Part shown: positions 6,274 to 12,807 of the stretch, piece after piece
How positions within the stretch are numbered: position 1 is the stretch's first letter
How the letters are laid out: each line of letters starts with the position of its first letter
IMG/VR virus record: IMGVR_UViG_3300037041_000905
Location: 1-48,606 of that record
Strand: one strand, 5' to 3'
Length of the DNA: 48,606 nt
Source of the DNA: a virus
Notes under the pieces: generated by a model
Seen by the model: the letters and a program-made list of their open reading frames with translations, nothing else
Told to the model about the DNA's origin: nothing
Databases searched by the model: none
Position numbers and translations under genes: made by a program

Positions 6274-6293
6274 CTGCTGTTACTGATGGTGTG

Positions 6294-6369
6294 ACAGAGT
6301 ACAGCGTAACTCTGTGTAAGAGAGAATAGAGAGGGGTCATCGCAGGGGACTCCCCCCGCTCACCCTCTC
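6294..6369. other. Two hairpins between leftward genes
   Basis: ACAGAGT (6294-6300) pairs perfectly with ACTCTGT (6309-6315). GAGAGGG (6329-6335) pairs with CCCTCTC (6363-6369) and encloses a smaller GGGG/CCCC hairpin. Both lie between the stop of the 131-residue gene and the leader of the 28-residue peptide. Confidence 0.55.
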
Positions 6370-6386
6370 CAAACTCCTACGGGTCA

Positions 6387-6782
6387 CTAGATCTTCGCCA
6401 AGATGGCGTCGATAGCGACCTGCTGCGCGGCCACCTGCTTCGACAGGACGGTGACAGCCTTGACCAGCGTGTCGACATCACTGTCGGGCGCTGCGGCCTT
6501 GACATCGTCGTCGTCGGTGTCGGTGTCGTCGTCATCCTCAGCCTCCATGAGGAGCTTCATGATGATCCCCGACACATCGGGCTGGCCCGTCAGGTAGCCC
6601 TTGCCCGAGCGCACTGCGAGCTTCCGACCCGACTGGATCAGGCCCGACAATGCCATCGACTCCATGGCCAGCTCGCCAACCTCACTGGCGGCGCTCCTCT
6701 TCGTGTAGACACCCATGTTGTCCCACGCGGACTGAGCCTCGGTGAGCTGAGCAAGCAGCAGCTTCTTCATCGACTTCTTCAT
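6387..6782 (-). CDS. Acidic helical hypothetical protein (131 aa), first gene of the leftward operon
   Basis: The ATG at 6782 has a GGTGGAGGA ribosome site; upstream in-frame codons do not. The product has a helical N-terminus (MKKSMKKLLLAQLTEA), a strongly acidic Asp-rich linker near residues 85-100 and a C-terminal helix with regular hydrophobic spacing (LVKAVTVLSKQVAAQQV), suggesting a multimer-forming coiled coil. It is the first gene after the divergent region and so probably the earliest and most strongly expressed. No family recognised. Confidence 0.75.
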   Translation of the reverse strand: MKKSMKKLLLAQLTEAQSAWDNMGVYTKRSAASEVGELAMESMALSGLIQSGRKLAVRSGKGYLTGQPDVSGIIMKLLMEAEDDDDTDTDDDDVKAAAPDSDVDTLVKAVTVLSKQVAAQQVAIDAILAKI

Positions 6783-6829
6783 GGTGTCCTCCACCAAGAA
6801 TTGGAACCCACCCTTTTGAGTCCCAAAAC

Positions 6830-6858
6830 TTAACAACTAAAAACATACTGAATGTCAA
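6830..6858 (-). promoter_or_regulatory. Candidate leftward promoter
   Basis: On the minus strand a perfect TTGACA (6858-6853) is followed after 17 bases by TGTTAA (6835-6830), a weak match to a sigma-70 -10 box. It is about 50 bases upstream of the first leftward gene, in a locally AT-rich segment. The -35 box lies inside an inverted repeat. Confidence 0.4.
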
Positions 6859-6870
6859 CTATCAGTTGAC
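6854..6870. promoter_or_regulatory. Inverted repeat GTCAACT-ATC-AGTTGAC, operator-like
   Basis: A perfect 7-bp dyad with a three-base centre overlaps the candidate -35 box of the leftward promoter, the position expected for a repressor or activator operator. No matching regulator gene is evident. Confidence 0.45.
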
Positions 6871-7182
6871 CATAGGAATGATGTCTGTCACACACAAATC
6901 GCAGCCCTACTTTTCAGAACCCATCACAAAATTAACAACCCTCTGGCAGGGCAAATCGGCATCGAGGCATGTATACCTCGATGAGAAACGACAACGACTT
7001 GAAAAATTATTGCAGCATTTTTCTGGCGGGTTGGCAATGGTTGGCGGTGTCTTAGGATCGGCTCCTTCGTCGCCTCTCCACTGCTCCTTCCAGTCGCAGT
7101 GCGACTCGGAGGTGCTGCCCCTTCGGGGGAGAGCATGAGCCGATACATAAGAAGCCACAGGTCTGCCTACTGGAGGTTTCAA

Positions 7183-7371
7183 ATGTCTCTGACGTCCAAC
7201 GAGTGGATCGCCGCGATCAAGGAACAGATGATCGATCTGAACATGCGGCTCACCTCGGGCCAGCTTGCTGGTGTGGCCCCCACCGAGGAAACCGTGGGTC
7301 TGGTGCAGGACATCGCCAAGAACTGCGACACCGCCCTCGAAGTGCTGGTGGCCGAACAGGAAGCGCCGTAG
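7183..7371 (+). CDS. Small hypothetical protein (62 aa), first rightward gene
   Basis: Start MSLTSNEWIAAIKEQ follows a GGAGG site seven bases upstream; an in-frame ATG at 7135 would add 16 residues. The protein is helical, with a middle segment (SGQLAGVAPTEETVG) and an acidic C-terminal helix. It begins the late operon. No family recognised. Confidence 0.65.
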   Translation: MSLTSNEWIAAIKEQMIDLNMRLTSGQLAGVAPTEETVGLVQDIAKNCDTALEVLVAEQEAP

Positions 7372-7412
7372 GCCGTGAGCAGTCGACCGCAACCCACCTG
7401 AGGAGGTGACAC

Positions 7413-7454
7413 ATGGCGACGAAGAAGAAGAAGGGCAAAGGCAAGGGCTGCTGA
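7413..7454 (+). CDS. 13-residue Lys/Gly peptide
   Basis: A tiny frame MATKKKKGKGKGC has one of the strongest ribosome sites in the window (GAGGAGGTGACAC before the ATG), and its TGA overlaps the next start (TGATG). It could be a real very basic peptide, for example DNA- or RNA-binding, or a leader peptide coupling translation to the terminase gene. The strong ribosome site and overlap are the only evidence. Confidence 0.5.
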   Translation: MATKKKKGKGKGC

Positions 7455-8266
7455 TGCGCAACGTCGAGTGGAAGTCCCGCCAAGGCCCCGTCTGCCACAC
7501 GATCTACGAGAGGCCGGAGGCGGACGAGCTTGGCATCAAGTACACCACCAACCTCCGCGCGGACCCTGAACCCGGGCGCTGGATCTTGACCGATGACGGC
7601 AAGGTGATCCAGATCCTGAACATGGGTCTTCTTCGTGATGGGGCAAGGTGGATCAGGACGGCCACGGGGACGTTCGCCATCGACGATAAGAACACCGTGG
7701 TCGACACCAAGGACCGCGGCTCCCGCTACACCCTCGGCGGCACTGCCCGCCCCATCAGCCACCAGAGACCCGCCCCTGAGTGGACCCAGTTCGGGGTCCT
7801 CGTCGCCTCTGGCATGCCCCCCGAGACTGCCTACAGGATGGTCTACCCCGAGGCCACCAAGCCTGCCTACATCAGGGAAAAGACCACCTTGTTGCTCCAG
7901 AAGAAAGAGGTCAGGCTCATCATGTCCCAGAAGGTCGAGGAAGTCCTCAAGGCGCTCAACATCGACGCTACGTTCCTGCTCCAGCGGTACAGGGAACTGG
8001 CCATCAACGCCGACTCGGATGCCGTGTGCATCCAGGCCCTCAACTCCCTGTCGCGCATCGCGGGCATCATCGAGCCTGCAGGTGGCAAACAGGTCCGTGG
8101 AGCCCCTGTGTTCGTCGGCCTGTCTCAGGAGCAGCTGCGCATGGTGGAGGACGCCTACACGCGGCCCATCGTCGGCGAGGTGGTCTCCGAACTTCCAGAG
8201 CTTCCAGGTCTTGACGACGAGTCTCTCGGCGATACCGAAGACGCGGACTGCATCGATGCAGGATAA
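7454..8266 (+). CDS. Putative terminase small subunit
   Basis: The 270-residue protein has a C-terminal half (about residues 105-200) with a helix-turn-helix-like segment (FGVLVASGMPPETAYRMVYP) and long helices (VEEVLKALNIDATFLLQRYR, then SLSRIAGII) in the pattern of phage small terminase subunits. Those proteins bind the packaging site and load the large subunit. The N-terminal 100 residues form an extra beta-rich domain (GRWILTDDGKVIQILNMG). It starts at the TGATG overlap with the 13-residue peptide. It is separated from the large terminase by seven genes, so the assignment rests on motif pattern and gene order. Confidence 0.6.
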   Translation: MRNVEWKSRQGPVCHTIYERPEADELGIKYTTNLRADPEPGRWILTDDGKVIQILNMGLLRDGARWIRTATGTFAIDDKNTVVDTKDRGSRYTLGGTARPISHQRPAPEWTQFGVLVASGMPPETAYRMVYPEATKPAYIREKTTLLLQKKEVRLIMSQKVEEVLKALNIDATFLLQRYRELAINADSDAVCIQALNSLSRIAGIIEPAGGKQVRGAPVFVGLSQEQLRMVEDAYTRPIVGEVVSELPELPGLDDESLGDTEDADCIDAG

Positions 8267-8465
8267 GCCGCGGCAGTATGTTATCCTATGGCACGACGAC
8301 AAAACAGGGCTCAAAGAGCCTTGGTACACGGACGGGCCTCACTTCTTCGGGTTCATGAAATCCATGAAGTGGCTCGATGAAATCTGGGACGCGATGATGC
8401 GCACCAGCCGAGAGAACGCCCTTCACTGGGTCGACAAGGGGAGTGAAAATGGACATCTCCGTTGA
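8256..8465 (+). CDS. Small hypothetical protein (69 aa)
   Basis: The frame overlaps the end of the putative small terminase by 11 bases and the next gene by 17. The product is rich in aromatic and charged residues (ILWHDDKTG, PWYTDGPHFFGF, KWLDEIWDAMM). The ribosome site is weak. Dense coupling with its neighbours supports it; function unknown. Confidence 0.55.
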   Translation: MQDKPRQYVILWHDDKTGLKEPWYTDGPHFFGFMKSMKWLDEIWDAMMRTSRENALHWVDKGSENGHLR

Positions 8466-8886
8466 CTACAAGCAGTTGGCGCGAGAGATCGCTGCTCAGC
8501 TGAATTTGGAGGAGACCAAGGCGTCCCTCACGGCGCTCAAGGGCATCGACTGGAACCCGTTCAACGATGACGGCGACGAGCATGTCGGGGCGTTCGGCGA
8601 GATGCAGCACAACTGGGATCTGCTGTTCGATGTCGCCGTCAAGGCCGCTCACCTGCTCCAGCGCACCGTCGTCGGCGTGGCCAGCCTCGACAACCCCCAG
8701 AAGCACAAGGTCGTCGTGCAGGTGCTGGACGATCTGGTCCGCGCCCCGTGGTACGTCGAGGCGTTCGACGGCCTGATCTTCGACGGGCTGGTCACGGCCG
8801 CGGTCAAGTTCTGCCGCGCGATCGAGTGGGGCATCGAGCTGCCCGCGCCGCCGCCCGCGGGCGATGGCTTCAAGGAAATCGGCTGA
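8449..8886 (+). CDS. Hypothetical protein (145 aa)
   Basis: The ATG at 8449 has AGGGGAG upstream; a GTG at 8443 would add two residues. The protein is largely helical (DYKQLAREIAAQLN, LFDVAVKAAHLLQR, VTAAVKFCRAIEWG) with a proline-rich C-terminus. Its stop overlaps the next start (TGATG). No family recognised. Confidence 0.72.
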   Translation: MDISVDYKQLAREIAAQLNLEETKASLTALKGIDWNPFNDDGDEHVGAFGEMQHNWDLLFDVAVKAAHLLQRTVVGVASLDNPQKHKVVVQVLDDLVRAPWYVEAFDGLIFDGLVTAAVKFCRAIEWGIELPAPPPAGDGFKEIG

Positions 8887-9317
8887 TGACCCGGACCCCC
8901 CTCAGCCGAAAGGTGGCAGGGGCCTTCGTGGCCCTTGCCGCCATCCTTGTATGCGCCACACAATCATTCGCTGCCCCACCCATCGAGCCCCGGGCGATCT
9001 ACAAGAGCATGGTGGCTGGCGAGGTCTTCATGGCCGACATCGCCCTCATGGACCCGTCGACGGGCAGGATCATCATGCCCACCGTCGTCACGACATGGAC
9101 GGCCAGTTCCCCGGGCGCTGTGAAGATCTTCAACACCTGTGCTGCTGATGGCTGGAACATCCTGTCGACCAACGTGGCGAACACCTCCGTTACGATGTAT
9201 CAGGCAATCCCGATCATGACCGCGCCAACATCGTTCACCCCGAAGTGCCGAACGCTGCTCGTCCAGAACACCTCTGCAGGGCAGATGTGGATCACGATCC
9301 TCGCGGAGTACGAATGA
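8886..9317 (+). CDS. Secreted protein, paralogue 1
   Basis: A Sec signal peptide (TPLSRK, hydrophobic core, cleavage near residue 29 after SFA) precedes a beta-rich mature part of about 114 residues with two cysteines (NTCAADG, PKCRTL). The pattern SMVAGEVFMADIALMDP and the ending TLLVQNTSAGQMWITILAEYE-like region match the next gene (SMVNGAPATIDMAVVD, and a TAEYEQ end), so the two are tandem duplicates. Exported proteins are unusual between packaging genes; possible roles are host-surface modification or exclusion of other phages. Function unknown. Confidence 0.72.
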   Translation: MTRTPLSRKVAGAFVALAAILVCATQSFAAPPIEPRAIYKSMVAGEVFMADIALMDPSTGRIIMPTVVTTWTASSPGAVKIFNTCAADGWNILSTNVANTSVTMYQAIPIMTAPTSFTPKCRTLLVQNTSAGQMWITILAEYE

Positions 9318-9751
9318 TGAAGAAGACAGCACTCCTGACGCTGCTCTGCGTCTTGGTCTTCCCAGTATGCGCGAGTGCCCAGTCCACCCGCATCTTCACG
9401 CAGTCGATGGTCAATGGCGCGCCAGCGACTATCGACATGGCCGTCGTGGACGTCTATGGGAATGTCCGCGTGCCGTCCCTTCTGACGATCAGCTGTGACA
9501 ACGCGATGAACACGACCATCACGCTCCCGGGCGCTGATGGGTATATCCCCGTTGTCACTGGAAGCGGCGTCAGGGATGTCGTGATCGACGGCGTAACCTA
9601 CAGCACGACTGGCGGCAATGTGTCCGTTGCGAGCGTCATCTGGTTGCCGATGGGCACGTTCACAATCTCCCCGAGATGCAAAACGGTGATTGCCACCTGC
9701 AAGAACGCGACACCGCACACCGTATGGCTCACGGCGGAGTACGAGCAGTGA
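9314..9751 (+). CDS. Secreted protein, paralogue 2
   Basis: The product begins MMKKTALLTLLCVLVF, a clear Sec signal peptide cut near residue 22 (CASAQ). The mature part is beta-rich with cysteines near ISCDN, SPRC and ATC. It shares its opening and ending patterns with the previous protein, which supports tandem duplication. The start is the first of two adjacent ATGs overlapping the previous stop. No family recognised beyond this pair. Confidence 0.72.
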   Translation: MMKKTALLTLLCVLVFPVCASAQSTRIFTQSMVNGAPATIDMAVVDVYGNVRVPSLLTISCDNAMNTTITLPGADGYIPVVTGSGVRDVVIDGVTYSTTGGNVSVASVIWLPMGTFTISPRCKTVIATCKNATPHTVWLTAEYEQ

Positions 9752-10485
9752 AGAAGGCTGTAGCCATCATCCTCATCGTTATGCTCTCCATCCCTGCCTA
9801 TGGAGCGTCAAGGACTCGTAGGACGTCGAAGAACAGCGCGGCCTCGTCCAAGAACATGTCATACCAGAACGAGGTCATCTTCGCCGTTGTGCCGACTGCT
9901 GACTTCACCATCAGCGGCAGTGTCAATGGCCGTGCGCCGCAGGCCATTACCTTCACTGATGCGTCTGCGGGCGGAGCAACGTCATGGTCGTGGGACTTTG
10001 GTGACGGTCAGTCCTCCACCGACCAGAGCCCTACCCATACGTTCACCACGGGCACTGCCGCTGACGTTTCCCTGACGGCCACCAATGACGCGGGGAGCAA
10101 CACCAAGACCACTGCTGGGGCCGTAGACCTGCTCGACCCGTACTGGTATCCGACGAGCCTCACCCTCAACGAGTCGTCTGGCAAGGTCACGATGAAGAAC
10201 TTCGTGTTCAGCCCGACTGGTGGAGGGACGGTCTACTGCAGGCTCTACAACGAGGCAAACAGTACCCAGCTTGGCGTCGACAAGAGCAGTTCTGCGACAC
10301 CGCCAACAACGACTGGCATCACCGTAGGCAATGGGCTCACGATCCGTGGTGAGTATTGGGTGACTGCGGCCCCAGCTGGATACGCCGCATGGGGCTCGTC
10401 GTCCAGCAGGCTGGTGTTGTTCAGTGGGTGGACTGTTGTCGACGGCCGCGGCGATAACTCAGTGAACGTCGAGGCCCATCCGTGA
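9748..10485 (+). CDS. Secreted PKD-domain protein
   Basis: The 245-residue product starts at a GTG overlapping the previous stop (GTGA) and carries a signal peptide (KKAVAIILIVMLSIPAYG). After a Ser/Thr/Arg/Asn linker, residues about 50-125 form a PKD domain with the hallmark SWSWDFGDGQSS and a final THTFTT...VSLTATN strand pattern. The C-terminal 120 residues are another beta-rich region (STPTWY-like, ending SGWTVVDGRGD). PKD domains mediate protein or polysaccharide contacts on cell surfaces. In a phage it may be a virion decoration or host-surface protein. Confidence 0.78.
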   Translation: MKKAVAIILIVMLSIPAYGASRTRRTSKNSAASSKNMSYQNEVIFAVVPTADFTISGSVNGRAPQAITFTDASAGGATSWSWDFGDGQSSTDQSPTHTFTTGTAADVSLTATNDAGSNTKTTAGAVDLLDPYWYPTSLTLNESSGKVTMKNFVFSPTGGGTVYCRLYNEANSTQLGVDKSSSATPPTTTGITVGNGLTIRGEYWVTAAPAGYAAWGSSSSRLVLFSGWTVVDGRGDNSVNVEAHP

Positions 10486-10952
10486 GAAGGCTCTTCCCAG
10501 AGCGTCTCCAGCTCCTTGGCCTTCGCAGGCCGCTGTCTCTTCTAAGGAAGATCCAGGCGGCTGATGCACAGGCTACCCAGTCCGTCATCGTAGTCCCGCC
10601 AACGGTCTCTGCGCAGATCGTGAGCAGCCGTGTGGTCATGGCTGACGGCAAGATGAACCTCGCGCACATCGCGTTCATCGACGACATCTCGGCCTCTGTC
10701 ACCGTCAAGATGGTGGACGCTGGGACGTCACTGCAGATCGGCTCGGACATGACCGATGGCCCGGGCACCGACCTGAACACGACCGCGGTTGATGTAGAGA
10801 TCGGCGTCATCGTCGAGTTCTACTATAAGACGGACGTTTCAACAAGCGGGTACTCGGACATCACGACTTGGAAGTACCTCACCCGCGTAGCGATGGTAGA
10901 CACTGGAAGCCCGCCGATTGAGGTGGACGACCTCCCGATGGTAACGCCCTAA
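10482..10952 (+). CDS. Hypothetical beta-rich protein (156 aa)
   Basis: A GTG start overlaps the PKD gene stop (GTGA). The first 25 residues are arginine- and leucine-rich and amphipathic; I see no clean signal peptide. The body is beta-rich with VVMADGKMNLAHIAFIDD, which resembles the MVxGxxxxADIAxxD pattern of the two secreted paralogues upstream, so it may be a more diverged copy. Function unknown. Confidence 0.65.
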   Translation: MRRLFPERLQLLGLRRPLSLLRKIQAADAQATQSVIVVPPTVSAQIVSSRVVMADGKMNLAHIAFIDDISASVTVKMVDAGTSLQIGSDMTDGPGTDLNTTAVDVEIGVIVEFYYKTDVSTSGYSDITTWKYLTRVAMVDTGSPPIEVDDLPMVTP

Positions 10953-10972
10953 CCCACTGAGGTCGCCCCGTA

Positions 10973-11308
10973 ATGACTGACATCCTCGTCGCCAACATCT
11001 TCCAGATCTGCACCCTGCTCATTGCCATGGGTGTGTTCATCAACCAGTCGAAGACGACGAAGGAGCTTGTCACTGAACAGGGAAAGAGACTCGAGCAGGT
11101 GGAGAAGCAGGCCGCGAGTAGCGCCCTTCTTCTTTCGAGGGTCGGCATAACCCTAGATCGCCTCGACCTGCGCTTTGAAGCCCACGAGAAGGATTCGCCT
11201 TGTGTGGTACACACCACGACCCTGAAGTTCATCCACGAAGACCAGAAGATTCAGCGTGAGGAGATTGGCAGGCTGCGCGAGCGGGTAGAGGAGGTCGAGC
11301 GGGGTTGA
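10973..11308 (+). CDS. Membrane-anchored coiled-coil protein (holin- or spanin-like)
   Basis: The 111-residue product has one N-terminal hydrophobic span (ILVANIFQICTLLIAMGVFI, residues 4-23) followed by charged coiled-coil segments (KELVTEQGKRLEQVEKQA and EEIGRLRERVEEVE). This architecture occurs in inner-membrane spanins and in some holins, but the gene lies directly before the large terminase rather than beside the endolysin. It overlaps the terminase start (TTGA). No family assigned. Confidence 0.65.
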   Translation: MTDILVANIFQICTLLIAMGVFINQSKTTKELVTEQGKRLEQVEKQAASSALLLSRVGITLDRLDLRFEAHEKDSPCVVHTTTLKFIHEDQKIQREEIGRLRERVEEVERG

Positions 11309-12807
11309 TCGCAACGGAGTCACGCGAAGAGGTCCAGCGCAGGTGCGCGGCCAGCATTGAGGTCTTTGGCAAGGTCTGTATGCCCAAGATCTTCTTTGCG
11401 CGTACTCCCGAGTTCCACAGACAGATCTACACCGACCTGCAGGACCAGTCGATCAAGAAGCTCGGCATCATCGCCCCGCGCGGCCACGCCAAGAGTACCG
11501 TGACCAGCATCCTGTACCCCATGTGGGAAGTACTGCGCAAGCCGCAGGGTGTTGACATGCTGATCATCATCATCAGCGAGTCGCAGGACCAGTCCAAGAA
11601 CTTCCTGTCGATCATCAAGCACAACCTCTCGAAGAACCCAGCCATCCTCCACTACTTCGGTAGTGTCGAAGGCTCCAAGTGGGCCGAGGAAGAGATCACC
11701 ACCTCCAATGGTGTGCGCATCGTGGCAAAGGGTACGGGTCAGAAGCTGCGTGGAATGGTCTCTGGCGAGGAGTCCGTCACCCGCCCGAACATCATCCTGC
11801 TGGATGACTTCGAGAGCGAGACGAACAGCGGGACGCCCGAGGCGATCGACAAGAACAAGAGCTGGATCACGAAGGCCGTGGAGCCTTCCTTGGCTGACGA
11901 TGGACGCCTGATCGCCATTGGCACGGTCATCGGCATGAGTTCGTACCTGTGTGACATCCGCAAGGACAAGGCGTGGAAGACCCACTTCTATCAGGCTGCG
12001 ATCGGCAACAACTTCGACACGCCCCTGTGGCCTGAGAGGTTCCCGACCAGTCGCCTTGTCGCCATCAAGGAGTCACTCGACGCCCGCGGCAAAGGGGAGT
12101 CCTTCTGGCAGGAGTACCAGAACGAACCCATCGACCTCACCAAGCAGACCTTCAAACGGGAGATGCTGCGCATCCACACTGGCGAGTACAGCGTTGTGCA
12201 GTACATCCAGCCCGTCCTGAAGTTCGCTGAAGGCCCTCGCCCCGAGTTGACCAACATGACGGTCCCCATCTCTGTCGGGATCGGCGTCGACTTGGCGATC
12301 AGTGAGGACCGACGCAGCGACTACACTGTGATCTTCCCGCTGGGGGTAGACTGCGACGGCTACAAGTACATCCTGCCCTACACGCGCATGCAAACTGGCG
12401 ACATCGATATCATCGTTGACGAGATGATCAACGCCTGTGTCAAGTACAAGGCGAATGTGATCAACATCGAAACGGTCCAGTTCCAGCAGGCGGTAGCGAA
12501 CGCCTTCCGAAAGGCCATGGAAGACCGCGGGGTGTACGTCAGCATCAAGGAAACGAAGCCGAGGACGTCGAAGGACTCTCGGATTCGCTCCCTTCAGCCT
12601 ATTTTCGCCAGCGGGAAGATCTTTCTTGGTCCGGGCATGCAGGAACTCGAGTCCGAACTGCTTAATTTCCCCAAGGGAGCGAATGACGACCTGCTCGATG
12701 GCCTCTATTTGGCCAACCAAGTCGTGTTCCCGCCCGAAATCAGGCCGTTCGCCGACAAGCTGCCCGTTTCTGTTCCTCGGAAGGAGCCCTCGTGGCTAGT
12801 CTTGTAG
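11305..12807 (+). CDS. terL: Terminase large subunit
   Basis: The 500-residue protein has an N-terminal packaging ATPase: Walker A APRGHAKST (residues 57-65) and Walker B NIILLDDFE (162-170, with D167, D168 and catalytic E170). The C-terminal RNase-H-like nuclease carries acidic residues at GVDLA (D329), NIET (E389) and a DDLLD segment (461-465). The motor translocates DNA into the prohead through the portal and cuts concatemers. It starts at a TTG that overlaps the previous stop (TTGA). Order terL, portal, scaffold, capsid is standard. Confidence 0.93.
   Translation: MIATESREEVQRRCAASIEVFGKVCMPKIFFARTPEFHRQIYTDLQDQSIKKLGIIAPRGHAKSTVTSILYPMWEVLRKPQGVDMLIIIISESQDQSKNFLSIIKHNLSKNPAILHYFGSVEGSKWAEEEITTSNGVRIVAKGTGQKLRGMVSGEESVTRPNIILLDDFESETNSGTPEAIDKNKSWITKAVEPSLADDGRLIAIGTVIGMSSYLCDIRKDKAWKTHFYQAAIGNNFDTPLWPERFPTSRLVAIKESLDARGKGESFWQEYQNEPIDLTKQTFKREMLRIHTGEYSVVQYIQPVLKFAEGPRPELTNMTVPISVGIGVDLAISEDRRSDYTVIFPLGVDCDGYKYILPYTRMQTGDIDIIVDEMINACVKYKANVINIETVQFQQAVANAFRKAMEDRGVYVSIKETKPRTSKDSRIRSLQPIFASGKIFLGPGMQELESELLNFPKGANDDLLDGLYLANQVVFPPEIRPFADKLPVSVPRKEPSWLVL

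Larger units (their letters stand above)
6783..7182. other. Divergent intergenic region
   Basis: This 400-bp gap separates the leftward and rightward operons. Its left half (6810-7020) is visibly richer in A and T than the rest of the window. It holds the promoter and operator-like dyad above, a perfect 8-bp dyad CATCGAGG/CCTCGATG with an eight-base centre (6960-6983), the palindrome AGTCGCA-G-TGCGACT (7092-7106) and a CCCC-TTCG-GGGG tetraloop hairpin (7118-7129). I find no clear rightward promoter. The AT-rich part is also a candidate replication origin. Confidence 0.55.
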
